This document shows, piece by piece, positions 1-8,852 of a stretch of DNA of 64,000 nt (its first letter is position 1; each line of letters begins with the position of its first letter). The notes under the pieces were generated by a model. That model had not been told where the DNA came from and did not search any database. It worked only from the letters and a program-made list of their open reading frames with translations. Source of the stretch: Marinobacterium sp. (GTDB lineage Bacteria; Pseudomonadota; Gammaproteobacteria; Pseudomonadales; Balneatricaceae); the NCBI GenBank assembly GCA_025800125.1, contig JAOXSF010000022.1:1-64000 (forward strand). Reading direction: 5' to 3'. The position numbers and the translations under genes are program-made.

Positions 1-28
1 ATTCATTAAGCAAAAAACTGTTCAATTA

Positions 29-103
29 AAGGAGGCTTTCGCCTCCCGCGCTATCCTTCCCCCCACTGGAAGTACGGGGCTTGTCGCGCATTCTGGTCAA
101 GAA
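29..103 (+). mobile_element. IS200/IS605-type right-end remnant (copy A)
   Basis: Two hairpins in tandem are visible: GGAGGC/GCCTCC with a four-base loop at 31-46, then CCCCACT paired with AGT..GGGG at 61-79, followed by TTGTCGCGCA and TGGTCAAG. The same order of hairpin, CTATC, second hairpin and TTGTCGCGCA recurs at 8853-8922, directly after a TnpA C-terminal coding remnant. That identifies this as the right end of the same element. The body of this copy would lie left of the window. Whether it is a full insertion or a solo end (MITE or PATE type) cannot be seen from here. Confidence 0.6.
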
Positions 104-315
104 CTTAGTAGCGGGTAGCTGACCGCTATTCATTTCACAAGAAGCAAAACTACAGGCACCTGGATTAAGAGATCATCAAGCTGTCCAATCTCCCCAAGGG
201 CAGCCAGCTGTCCGGGACAGCTCTGAGCGAAACTTAACAGGTACGGTGACTACTAACAAGGATCGGCCATTGAGCATGCTTATTTAAAGTTACAGTCAGT
301 CTGGGTCGCATTGGG
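104..315. other. Gene-free stretch downstream of the HD-GYP gene
   Basis: No plausible coding region is present. The only structure is a near-perfect palindrome at 206-222 (AGCTGTCC, one base, GGACAGCT). It could be an operator or a small hairpin; no U-tract follows on either strand. Confidence 0.4.
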
Positions 316-1428
316 CTACAACACCGTTTCTTTCTGATCCCATAACTGTTTAATAGCCAGCAGTTCATCAAGGTGCGTATCAAAAAGCTCTATAAGCGCT
401 GGTTCAAAATGACTCCCTGTCCCCTCATGAATGATGGCAACAGCTTTATCAATCGGAAACGCATCTTTGTAAGGGCGGTTCATCGTCAGGGCATCAAACA
501 CATCAGCAATGGCAACAATTCTGGCAGACTCAGGAATATCCTTACCTGCAAGGCCATTTGGGTAACCAGTACCATCCCAACGTTCATGGTGGTGTAGCGC
601 GATCTCTGCCGCCAGGCTAAACAGCGGAGTATCGGACTTACTAAGAATTTGATATCCAATCATTGAATGGGTTTTCATAACTACCCATTCTTCTGGTGTC
701 AACTTACGAGGTGCTTTCAGGATCGGGTCTGGAATGCCAATTTTTCCCGTATCGTGCATGGGGGCTGCCAGCTCCAGCAACTGCACTCGCGACTCACTCC
801 ATCCAGCATGACGAGCCAGCGCCGCTGCATAAGCCGCCATTCGCCAGATGTGCAGCCCGGTATCTGTATCATTATGGTGCCCGGCTTCTCCAAGCATAAA
901 GATAGCAGCACGTTGCACCTGTTCCAGCTCGTGAGTTCGTTCACGTACTTGCTGCTCGCACAGCTTGCGTTGATTGGCAACAACCAGCTGAGTACGTACC
1001 CGTGCCTGAACAATTGCGGCACTGATCGGTTTACTGATGTAATCCACAGCACCAAGGGAAAGCCCTCTTGCTTCGTCACGCGCTTCATTCATCGCTGTCA
1101 CAAAAATTACCGGAATTGCCGCGGTAACCGGATTTTCTTTCAGCTGGCGACAAACTTCATAACCATCCATTTCCGGCATCATGACATCCAGCAGGATAAT
1201 ATCTGGCATCTGTTTTGCTGCGATTTGCAGTGCAATTCTGCCATTCGTTGCAACCCGGATGCGGTAATCGTCAGCCAGAACCCCTTTCAATACATCAATA
1301 TTTTCCGGGGTATCGTCAACAATCAATACACTTGGCTTTTCCATCGTTACGGTTTCTGTCACTACTGTTCTTGTTACTGCTATATCTGTAACGTCTGCCT
1401 GCTGCATTGTTTGCTCATCCATAGACAT
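316..1428 (-). CDS. Response regulator with HD-GYP c-di-GMP phosphodiesterase output
   Basis: A receiver domain occupies about residues 33-150, with acidic residues VDD at 37-39 and phospho-acceptor Asp81 in LLDVMMPEMDGYEV. An HD-GYP domain follows from about residue 175 to 355, carrying MHDTGKIGIPD and HHHERWDGTGYP, the metal-binding and GYP motifs of active c-di-GMP phosphodiesterases. A Thr/Val-rich tail of about 30 residues precedes the receiver. The first ATG follows GGAGGGG at short spacing. The gene starts 31 bases after the hybrid kinase and is very probably its output regulator, so phosphorylation would be expected to lower c-di-GMP. Function is by family; catalytic activity is inferred from intact motifs. 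Confidence 0.93.
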   Translation of the reverse strand: MSMDEQTMQQADVTDIAVTRTVVTETVTMEKPSVLIVDDTPENIDVLKGVLADDYRIRVATNGRIALQIAAKQMPDIILLDVMMPEMDGYEVCRQLKENPVTAAIPVIFVTAMNEARDEARGLSLGAVDYISKPISAAIVQARVRTQLVVANQRKLCEQQVRERTHELEQVQRAAIFMLGEAGHHNDTDTGLHIWRMAAYAAALARHAGWSESRVQLLELAAPMHDTGKIGIPDPILKAPRKLTPEEWVVMKTHSMIGYQILSKSDTPLFSLAAEIALHHHERWDGTGYPNGLAGKDIPESARIVAIADVFDALTMNRPYKDAFPIDKAVAIIHEGTGSHFEPALIELFDTHLDELLAIKQLWDQKETVL

Positions 1429-1449
1429 TACCCCTCCAGACCGCTGAAT

Positions 1450-1488
1450 TCTGTTGCTTCTAATCGAGCTCTGTTGCTTCTAATAAAG
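1450..1488. repeat. 20-bp tandem duplication across the hybrid kinase stop codon
   Basis: The block TCTGTTGCTTCTAATCGAGC is followed by a second copy, TCTGTTGCTTCTAATAAAG. The kinase stop codon (TAG on the minus strand, at 1460-1462) lies in the distal copy. The proximal copy is read in another frame as L-E-A-T-E. Because 20 is not a multiple of three, the duplication changed the 3' end of the reading frame. Confidence 0.85.
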
Positions 1489-4400
1489 AAAGTGCCGCTT
1501 CATAGTCATACTGTTGAATATGACGCGCTGCTGTTTTGAGCTGGGCCTGGACATCACTCTTCAGGCCAGCCGACATGAGTACCTCCAGCTGTTCTTCTGC
1601 ATCGGCATCAAACTCGCGTAAGTTCATTAGTAACGTCTGGAAAATTTCTGTTATCTGAGCAGTATTCAGTCCTGAATCTTTCACACCACGATCAGCAATG
1701 TCTTCGTTGTGCTTGGCGGTCGTGTCTTTATCATTTAACAGCGTCAGAATGTGGCGTTTGACTGTCATGAACTCATGGCTGAGCTCCGACTGTAGCGGCA
1801 ATATTGCAGCAGCAGGTTCAGCCATCAGCAATGTTTCTGCTTGCTCTGCAATACGCTGTAACCGCACCGCGCCCAGTGTGCCAGCGGTGCCTTTTAGTGT
1901 ATGCAGCAAACGCAATGCTGTCTCGCTATCCTGATGTGCCAATGCAAACGCTGCATCCGATACAACAGGCTGTTCATTTTCTGCAAACCGCCGCAATAAA
2001 CGGGTATAACTATCGCTGTTACCACCCAGCCGACCAAGCGCTGCTGAAACTTCCAGTATCTCTGTATCTGCAATTAGCAGCGCTGTATGGCCAGAAGCTT
2101 CCTGCGCAATCATCGGGCTGGCCGGACGAATCCATTTCACCATCGTGTTTAGCATGGCCTGAATATCAACCGGCTTGGCAATATGGTCATTCATACCGCA
2201 GTCATATATTTCTCGTACCTCGTCTTCCATGGCACTGGCCGTCATGGCAAGGACGGGTAGCTCCTGCAATTGAAGCTCCTGACGTATCTTACGGGTTGCC
2301 GTATAGCCGTCCATCACTGGCATCTGGCAATCCATCAGCACACCATCGAAGGTTCTGGTTTTCAAATAATCAAGGGCTTGAGCCCCATTCTCTGCGATGG
2401 TCAACTGCACGCTGTAAGCAGAAAGAATGCCTTCAGCAACCTCCTGATTAAAAGCATTGTCCTCTACCAGCAAAATATCAGCCCCCGCCAACTGGGCACC
2501 TGCCTGGTCCGCACTGAGTGTCGTATCAGTAACCGGTGTTTTTGTGCCAGCATCGGCTGGAAGGAATTGTGCTGTAAATGAGAAGGTGCTGCCTTTACCT
2601 TCTTCACTGCTAACACTGATCTCTCCCTGCATCAGCTCCACCAGTGTTTTACTGATTGAAAGCCCAAGGCCGGTGCCGCCATATTTACGGGTAGTAGAAA
2701 CATCAGCCTGGCTAAAGGGCTGAAATAGCTGCTGTTGTTTTTCAGGCGAAATACCAATACCGGTATCCTGTACCGCAAATTGCAAGATAGTACGCTCACT
2801 ATTACTGACAACAACCTGGGCTGAAACGATAATTTCCCCCTGCTCAGTAAACTTCAATGCGTTGTTACACAGATTTAACAGTATCTGGTTCAACCGCATG
2901 GAGTCTCCCAGTAACCAGCCAGGAATTTCCGGCGCTATGTCAAACCGGATGTTTAACTGCTGTTCTTCTGCTTTGATGCTGAGCATGGCTGCCAGATCAT
3001 CGAAAAGATCCCGGATAAAAAAAGCATGGTTCTCTAGCTCCAGCTTACCGGCTTCAACTTTGGACAGGTCAAGAATATCGTTAATCAGGCGTAACAATGA
3101 CTCTGCTGAACGATGGATATTATTAACATAATTATGCTGTTTAGTTGTCAGGTCAGTCTGCAATGTCAGATATGACATACCAATAATCGCGTTCATCGGT
3201 GTGCGTATCTCATGACTGACATTCGCCAGGAAACGGCTCTTTGAATGGTTGGCTGCTTCGGCCTGCTCTTTTGCCTGCTGCAGATTCAATTCTGATTCTT
3301 TACGGTCAGAAATATCACGGAACACCACAACGTGCCCATCGACACTTCCATCCACCAACAGCGGAGAAGCACTGATCGAAATAGGGAAGGGCTGCCCTCC
3401 TTTGCGGAAGAAACATTCATCTTCAGAGTTGAAACTGCGGTTAGAATTAATGCTGATAAACACAGGGCAATCACAGGCGTGCATGAAATTTCCATGGCGG
3501 TCATGGTGGTGCACGAGGTCATGAATATTCTGTCCTAAAACTTCATCTTCGTTATATCCCAGAATCTGAAGGCCTGTTGGGTTAATAAAGGTACAAATAC
3601 CGTCACGATCTGCCGCATAAACCCCTTCGCCCATTGTATTCGTTAAGCCTTGCAGGAAGCGGTTATTCTCTTTTACCTGTGTTTCCATCATTTTGCGTTC
3701 GGTAATATCAGTCCGTATCGCAAAATACTGGAAAGGTTTCCCTTTATCATCCATAAATGGCACGATTGTAGCTGAAAACCAGGAAAGGCTATCATCTTTA
3801 TTCCGGTTTTTTATTTCACCATGCCACGCTTTGCCAGACGATATGGTTTCCCATAACCCCTGGTAGGTTTCTATACTATTTTCACCTGATTTAAAAATAC
3901 GGTGGTTTTTACCGAGTAGTTCCTGCTCAGAGTAGCCCGTAATCTGACAAAATCGCTCGTTGGCATAAACTATATTTCCCTGCAAATCAGTTGCACTGAC
4001 AATAGCATGTTCATCCAGCGCCATCTTTTGAAATTCAAGGCCACGAGCAAGCTCTGTGAGTTGCCGCTTTGACTTTTCAACCTGTCGCAAAATAAACAGT
4101 CCAATCAATAGCACCAACGCAATAACAACCGAGTACAATACAAGCTTCAGATTCTGATAGTACTGCTTCTGTGCAGCAATATCCTGTTCTAATGTTCGCA
4201 GTGCTTGCTGTCCCTTAAAGAATAGTCGATTGGCATTTTCAACAGCCCTGGTAAACATCTGCGGCAATGTAATCAGGTAGCTTTTCACTGTTTTGATGGA
4301 TGTCAGGTAAGCAGCAGTATCAGAGCTATCTTTTAGCAACTCCCGCTTCATCAGCAATGACAACAAGTGGTCAGCTTCTTTCTCAACCTGCAACAATTTT

Positions 4401-4867
4401 GGCCGCAGGTCGATCACTTCCAGGATATAACGCTCTCCATGCTCAGGCCGTTGATAGCGGATAACCCTCAGCATCTCTTCCTGGCGGGTAACATTCACAT
4501 GTGTTTTTCGTTCAATGACTCCACCCTGTTCCAGCACGTTGAGAACATCACGCAAATCATCCACAGCATCTTGCAGTTGTGTACGAATATACTGCTGACG
4601 ACGAACATTCGATGTAGTCGCCATACGATAAAAAGCTGTCTCAATCTGCTGAAGATCCAGCACAATCAATTCACCAATTGCCAGGCGCGATTGCTCATTT
4701 TCTATCTGCTGACTCAGCTTATAGCTGATATTATTAAAAATCAGATTTAATGCAAAAACAGCAACAAAGCCGCCTATATACAGTGCGACCTGAATATATA
4801 TCCAGAGCGAGGAAACCCCCTGGCGTGTATTACGGCTCTCAGAGTTTTTGCTGGAACGTGTCAACAT
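1460..4867 (-). CDS. Membrane hybrid sensor histidine kinase (PAS-PAS-HisKA-HATPase-REC-Hpt)
   Basis: A membrane segment at about residues 24-44 and a second at about 244-263 enclose a roughly 200-residue periplasmic region rich in Leu, Gln and Glu that looks all-helical. Two PAS domains follow (about 281-395 and 400-525). Then come HisKA with His552 in VSHEIRTP, the ATPase domain with GTGLGLSI, a receiver with Asp846 in LMDCQMPVMDGY, and an Hpt domain with His989 in LLHTLKGTAG. This is a complete internal His-Asp-His phosphorelay whose final acceptor is probably the HD-GYP regulator 31 bases downstream. The gene lies 96 bases after a periplasmic binding lipoprotein gene, which suggests a TorT/TorS-like arrangement in which the lipoprotein presents a ligand. 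No clear ribosome site precedes the chosen ATG, so the start is less certain than the domains. Confidence 0.93.
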   Translation of the reverse strand: MLTRSSKNSESRNTRQGVSSLWIYIQVALYIGGFVAVFALNLIFNNISYKLSQQIENEQSRLAIGELIVLDLQQIETAFYRMATTSNVRRQQYIRTQLQDAVDDLRDVLNVLEQGGVIERKTHVNVTRQEEMLRVIRYQRPEHGERYILEVIDLRPKLLQVEKEADHLLSLLMKRELLKDSSDTAAYLTSIKTVKSYLITLPQMFTRAVENANRLFFKGQQALRTLEQDIAAQKQYYQNLKLVLYSVVIALVLLIGLFILRQVEKSKRQLTELARGLEFQKMALDEHAIVSATDLQGNIVYANERFCQITGYSEQELLGKNHRIFKSGENSIETYQGLWETISSGKAWHGEIKNRNKDDSLSWFSATIVPFMDDKGKPFQYFAIRTDITERKMMETQVKENNRFLQGLTNTMGEGVYAADRDGICTFINPTGLQILGYNEDEVLGQNIHDLVHHHDRHGNFMHACDCPVFISINSNRSFNSEDECFFRKGGQPFPISISASPLLVDGSVDGHVVVFRDISDRKESELNLQQAKEQAEAANHSKSRFLANVSHEIRTPMNAIIGMSYLTLQTDLTTKQHNYVNNIHRSAESLLRLINDILDLSKVEAGKLELENHAFFIRDLFDDLAAMLSIKAEEQQLNIRFDIAPEIPGWLLGDSMRLNQILLNLCNNALKFTEQGEIIVSAQVVVSNSERTILQFAVQDTGIGISPEKQQQLFQPFSQADVSTTRKYGGTGLGLSISKTLVELMQGEISVSSEEGKGSTFSFTAQFLPADAGTKTPVTDTTLSADQAGAQLAGADILLVEDNAFNQEVAEGILSAYSVQLTIAENGAQALDYLKTRTFDGVLMDCQMPVMDGYTATRKIRQELQLQELPVLAMTASAMEDEVREIYDCGMNDHIAKPVDIQAMLNTMVKWIRPASPMIAQEASGHTALLIADTEILEVSAALGRLGGNSDSYTRLLRRFAENEQPVVSDAAFALAHQDSETALRLLHTLKGTAGTLGAVRLQRIAEQAETLLMAEPAAAILPLQSELSHEFMTVKRHILTLLNDKDTTAKHNEDIADRGVKDSGLNTAQITEIFQTLLMNLREFDADAEEQLEVLMSAGLKSDVQAQLKTAARHIQQYDYEAALSLLEATELD

Positions 4868-4963
4868 AGAAAACAGTCAATCAGTTAATTAAGTAAGCAA
4901 AGCACCGGTGAATCAGCTATCATTCAATTCACAATCGGCCAATAAAATCAAGCTATTAAACAG

Positions 4964-5740
4964 TCAGTTAGAGTTATCAAGGAAGCCATAACTACGGAAA
5001 ATTTCCTGCCCTCTTTCAGACGCAGCAAACTCCATAAAATACTGGCCAGCTTCTGGATAACGAGAGAATGTCAACTGATTGATCAGTAACTTCTTAGGCG
5101 TGGCAAGTGCAGGTGGAAGGTCAACAATCTCCATAGCATCTCTATTTTCTCGAAAGAAAGCAGTGGCACGCCAGTTAACAATCAGATCAGCCTCGCCTTC
5201 TCGCAGAGCTTTATTCAGATTACGAGAATCAGTCGTTACAAATACCGTGTTTTCCAGTACCTGCTGGTATATACCTTGCCGATCCAGAATCCGTTTTGTT
5301 TCTTTGCCTATACTGCCAGTCTGCGCATTACCCACGACAACGTTGACATCATTACGAAGCAATTCGGATAACTGAGGCTTTATACCATCAGGGTTACCTT
5401 TTTGAACAATAAAAGCCGCCTGGTTATAACCAACATGCACGACATCCCCCAGAAGGCCCTCTGCATGGTGCTTGGTGCGATATGCCGCAGAACCTGGCAG
5501 GTACAGGTCTCCCTGACGGCTGGCAGACAGGCTTTTATAGAGGTCTTCTGAGCCCCCCTGACTAACCAGAATTTCAATATCCAGCTCTTTAGCAACAATC
5601 TTTGCTATGTCTTCAACAGGGTGAGCCATGGTGATACCGCAGTAGATCAATAACTGTGGTCTGGCCTTATTTGCTGCTTCATCACTATTACAAGCAACCA
5701 GCAATGGCAACATGGCCAATAAAAATGTCAGAACCTTCAC
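4964..5740 (-). CDS. Periplasmic substrate-binding lipoprotein, ModA/oxyanion-type
   Basis: The start is a GTG preceded by GGAGG at five bases, giving 258 residues. A signal peptide with lipobox LLVAC predicts a lipid anchor. The body (YCGITMAHPVEDIAKIV, VSQGGSEDLYKSL, GDLYLPGSAAY, NVVVGNAQTGSIGKET, ADLIVNWRATAFF) has the layout of class II periplasmic binding proteins for molybdate, tungstate or similar oxyanions. No ABC permease or ATPase gene lies next to it. Instead it is followed in the same direction by the hybrid kinase and HD-GYP regulator. That context suggests a sensory binding protein rather than a transporter subunit. A longer in-frame ATG at 5827 exists but would put about 29 non-signal-like residues in front. 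Confidence 0.82.
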   Translation of the reverse strand: MKVLTFLLAMLPLLVACNSDEAANKARPQLLIYCGITMAHPVEDIAKIVAKELDIEILVSQGGSEDLYKSLSASRQGDLYLPGSAAYRTKHHAEGLLGDVVHVGYNQAAFIVQKGNPDGIKPQLSELLRNDVNVVVGNAQTGSIGKETKRILDRQGIYQQVLENTVFVTTDSRNLNKALREGEADLIVNWRATAFFRENRDAMEIVDLPPALATPKKLLINQLTFSRYPEAGQYFMEFAASERGQEIFRSYGFLDNSN

Positions 5741-6253
5741 AATGCCTCCAGTAGCATACACCTTGAGCCATGATCCCCCATATAGACGCACTACCAGCAC
5801 ATACGCTGCGCTATACAGCACAAACAATCACCAGATACAAACCAATGGCTCAGTAATTATTAAAGCTAGAAGCATCATAACGTAACCGGTATATCACCGC
5901 AGGGTACGAGGTCATGGTTCCATTATTTTTATTAAGAACAGGCAGCAGATAGACTCAATAAGGTAACAGGTACAGGCTGCATGTACATGAAGCCAGACTT
6001 CAAAACAAAAAAGTAAACTGTTCTGAAGTATAAAAAGGAGAGATAAGAAAAAATTAATACAGGAGTTTCAAAAAGCCGTTACAGTAATAATGTAACACTT
6101 GCCAAAGCACTATACTGATCCAAGCACTGCACTTATCAGGAGCGCTATACTTAAAAACAACAGCGAACTACAAGATACAAAACAGGTACAGAGCGATGGT
6201 ATTTAAACCACCAGGCTGCCTCTTATTTATTCTCCCAGTACGCTGCATGCTAC
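5741..6253. other. Gene-free stretch with inverted repeat and degenerate repeats
   Basis: No gene is visible. At 6078-6096 a perfect inverted repeat GTTACA-N7-TGTAAC could be an operator. At about 6103-6156 three degenerate 18-bp units (each with an A-G-C-A/G-C-T core) stand in tandem. The rest is AT-rich and presumably holds the promoter of the binding-protein/kinase/HD-GYP genes. Confidence 0.5.
6103..6156. repeat. Degenerate 18-bp tandem repeat, three units
   Basis: CAAAGCACTATACTGATC, CAAGCACTGCACTTATCA and GGAGCGCTATACTTAAAA lie head to tail. Agreement between units is partial, so this is an old or diverging array. Confidence 0.5.
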
Positions 6254-8488
6254 TTACCCAGATGCTGAACCACCACGAGTTGTCGCTTCAAAGTACTTAT
6301 CCAGCATTTTGGCGGTAAAGTGTTCACGGGCGTCCATGTCCAGCAGCTTATCTGCTTCCCAATTCAACAAACGTACAAACAGTGAAATCTGGTCAATTTT
6401 GCCAAACTCAAGGTCACGGATACTCATGCTGTTACGCTCCATAATCTCCTGAGCATCAGCAAAGGCATCTTCAGCACTGTCGCTGTTCGAAGATGCAACC
6501 CGTAAAAGATCAAGCACTTTTCCGGCTAGATCGACTGTCGGCGGATGATATACAGATAAATAACGCCCTAACAGCTCCTGGGTAAATTTCTCCCGCTCGC
6601 GGGTATCTTCCAGTGTACGAGCTTCCCGCTCAAGCAAGCGCATAAAAATAGATTTATGATGAATACGTGCCAATGGCAGATCACTCAGAGCCAACCCATT
6701 GTTATCCATCAACTCCAGCGCGCGCTCCAATGCAGGGTTGTGGGCATCAGCGATATGGTCCGCTGCTACCTGTAATTGATTAGAAATATCGTCCAGAAGC
6801 GACAGCCGTGCCTGTTCAGCCTTCCAGGCTTCATGAATAGCCAATCGCTTTTTCAGGTCTTCATGTTCATCACGTAAAGCTCTCAACTGTTTTAATGCGG
6901 CCTCTTCACGCTTACGACGCTCATGACGCAACAATCGCATTTCAGCTTCCCAACGTAGCTGTGCTGCTGCGCGCTCACGAAAAGCGCGCTCTGCCGCTGC
7001 TTCAGCATCCAGCTCAGCCTGAATACGGACATTTTTTTCAGTTTCTTCGTCAACATCCCCCTGTTCTCGCTCATCGCGACAGGCAGTGTAGTGATCACGA
7101 GCCTCAATGATACGATTAATAACCGTTGCTAACTGAACACGCGCACGGGCTTCATCAAAACCATCCTCTTCCGTACTCATCGCCGATTGCACCTGTGGCG
7201 GCTCCATATCAGGCGCTTCATCCACCAGCACATAACGTACAGGGGTATCATCACTGTCCAGCTTTGACGATGAAGCAGATTGTTCAGAGGTGAAATTTAC
7301 AGAGTGCTCTGGCTGCCTCGCCTCCAGATGGGTGTATTCTGCCTGAGGGCTATGATCTGCCCGAAGGTTATCGTCTGTCTGCGAAGGACTACCTTCCACA
7401 AAGGCTTTACCAGCAGGTTTTTCATCAGCGCTGGTAGAAAAGCCTCTTACTTCAACAGATGGGTCAACCGACGATTCTGTCTCTGGTTGTGAGCTCTCAC
7501 GATCAAACACCATGAATGCACCTGATTCAACCATTGCGTCGAAGCTGGGAGGGGCAACAGGCTCATGGCCTTCAAAGCCAGACAAGTCTTCACCTTGCGA
7601 TTGACGATGATTGCCTTGCTGCTCAAATTCAAGATCGGCATTCGGGTACGGAGTCTGGCTATTATCTCTGGAGCCATCACCTCTGGAGCCTTCGCCTCTA
7701 AAATGCCCCTCCTCAAGGTCAGAGCCATCTGTACCGGATAGATCAGAACGCCGATCTTCATCCCGAATACTCGCTGAACGTTTCGCATCACTTTCCTGAT
7801 GATCAAGGTTCAATTTTCCAAACGTTTTCTTACCAAAAGCACCACGGCCAACTGTGTGATTACCAAAAGCATTCCGAGCAGACAGACTATCAGATCGCTT
7901 ATTTTCATTCAGCTCATCTGCAGAAGCGGTCTGTCTGAGTGAACTGCTCACAGAAGGACTATAGCCTGCCAGGCGATCTAACGGAGAAGGGCTTGAGTCT
8001 GGCGAAAAGGAATCAGATACAGAGGAACCCGATACAAGAGAAGGCTCATCAACGGATGAAGTACTATCAACACTATCAACACTATCAACAGAGCGGGCAG
8101 AGGCCTGACTGTCACTCTGCCTTTTGCCCATATCAAGGCGAGGGCTATGCTGACGCTGTTGCCAGCTGTTAACTTCGCGAATGCTATTAACTTCACGAAC
8201 ACCATAGCCGGGGTTACTGGCCTCAGTCAGCTCCAGCTCAAATTCAAGTTCCCAGTTTTCCAGCGGTTCAGGGCGGTCTGTCCAGTCTCCGTACCAGTCA
8301 ATCTGATCAAGCACACTGCTATCACATAACTGGCCTGCATCAATTTCTTCGCGCTGAATGTTATGGTTGTAGATCACACTATGGGCATGGTTCAATGCCA
8401 GATCAGCCTCGTGATCAACATCAGACGTAGCAAGGTTCAGCAGTTTGATAACCCTGTTCAATGCTTTGCTACGTTTATTACTGGTCAT
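6254..8488 (-). CDS. Large acidic protein with three DUF2786-like segments
   Basis: I do not recognise this 744-residue protein as a named family. Residues about 8-50 (VIKLLNLATSDVDHEADLAL and following) resemble DUF2786, a short helical domain. Residues about 85-440 are low-complexity, rich in Ser, Asp, Glu and Gln, and probably disordered, with small repeats such as SVD x3 and REVNS x2. Residues about 455-560 are charged and likely coiled coil. The C-terminus holds two related units of about 85 residues (564-652 and 657-740), aligned by ALELMDNN/AQEIMERN, IFMRLLEREA/LFVRLLNWEA and REKFTQELL/REHFTAKML. Their first halves again resemble DUF2786. There is no signal peptide. AAGGA precedes the ATG. 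No function can be assigned. Confidence 0.88.
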   Translation of the reverse strand: MTSNKRSKALNRVIKLLNLATSDVDHEADLALNHAHSVIYNHNIQREEIDAGQLCDSSVLDQIDWYGDWTDRPEPLENWELEFELELTEASNPGYGVREVNSIREVNSWQQRQHSPRLDMGKRQSDSQASARSVDSVDSVDSTSSVDEPSLVSGSSVSDSFSPDSSPSPLDRLAGYSPSVSSSLRQTASADELNENKRSDSLSARNAFGNHTVGRGAFGKKTFGKLNLDHQESDAKRSASIRDEDRRSDLSGTDGSDLEEGHFRGEGSRGDGSRDNSQTPYPNADLEFEQQGNHRQSQGEDLSGFEGHEPVAPPSFDAMVESGAFMVFDRESSQPETESSVDPSVEVRGFSTSADEKPAGKAFVEGSPSQTDDNLRADHSPQAEYTHLEARQPEHSVNFTSEQSASSSKLDSDDTPVRYVLVDEAPDMEPPQVQSAMSTEEDGFDEARARVQLATVINRIIEARDHYTACRDEREQGDVDEETEKNVRIQAELDAEAAAERAFRERAAAQLRWEAEMRLLRHERRKREEAALKQLRALRDEHEDLKKRLAIHEAWKAEQARLSLLDDISNQLQVAADHIADAHNPALERALELMDNNGLALSDLPLARIHHKSIFMRLLEREARTLEDTREREKFTQELLGRYLSVYHPPTVDLAGKVLDLLRVASSNSDSAEDAFADAQEIMERNSMSIRDLEFGKIDQISLFVRLLNWEADKLLDMDAREHFTAKMLDKYFEATTRGGSASG
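8063..8204. repeat. In-frame microduplications in the DUF2786-like gene
   Basis: ACTATCAAC occurs three times in tandem at 8063-8089 (encoding the SVD repeat). An 18-bp unit beginning TTAACTTC is duplicated at 8169-8204 (encoding the two REVNS copies). A 15-bp CTCTGGAGCC duplication lies at about 7665-7694. All keep the frame and fall in the predicted disordered region. Confidence 0.8.
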
Positions 8489-8693
8489 TCAATGAATTCC
8501 TTACCCTGTTTGGCTCACATTATGCCGCCAGTCCATGCGCAGTAAAAGGGTTACAGTGCAGATCGAGGTTATCTGCACAACGCTATTTTTAGCAGTTTTT
8601 AACGGATAGCGCGTAATTCTCCCTCCAAAACTAATGAGCCCAGGAGAGATATTTTGGTGGGAGATGGATAGGGTCGGATTCACCGCCAAACTC

Positions 8694-8852
8694 AAGCAAC
8701 TCAACTTCCCATTTCGATTACACCCAGAGCTTGTACAACCGGCATATATAAAAAACGCCTTATGGAGTCCAAGCTACTACGCTGGGAATGTGGGCGGCGC
8801 TTCTGTTTCAGTGATACGTCAATACATTGAACAACAAACCAGGCCCGACTAA
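8694..8852 (+). pseudogene. IS200/IS605 TnpA C-terminal remnant
   Basis: An open frame ending at TAA (8850-8852) encodes YIKNALWSPSYYAGNVGGAS and VIRQYIEQQTRPD. This is the recognisable C-terminus of IS200/IS605-family Y1 transposases (LWSPSYFxGxxGGAPxSxIxQYIEQQ). The catalytic HUH motif and tyrosine region are absent: upstream sequence in this frame (from 8634) does not look like transposase. It is a 5'-truncated, dead fragment. The element's right-end hairpin starts immediately after the stop codon, as expected for this family. Confidence 0.75.

Noticed and set aside
667-1539. Long plus-strand open frame opposite the HD-GYP gene
   Set aside because: The minus-strand frame has intact receiver and HD-GYP motifs; the plus frame has no ribosome site, no domain and a composition typical of antisense frames.
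1804-2451. Plus-strand open frame of 215 codons opposite the hybrid kinase
   Set aside because: It is an antisense shadow of the receiver and Hpt part of the kinase and shows no family signature.
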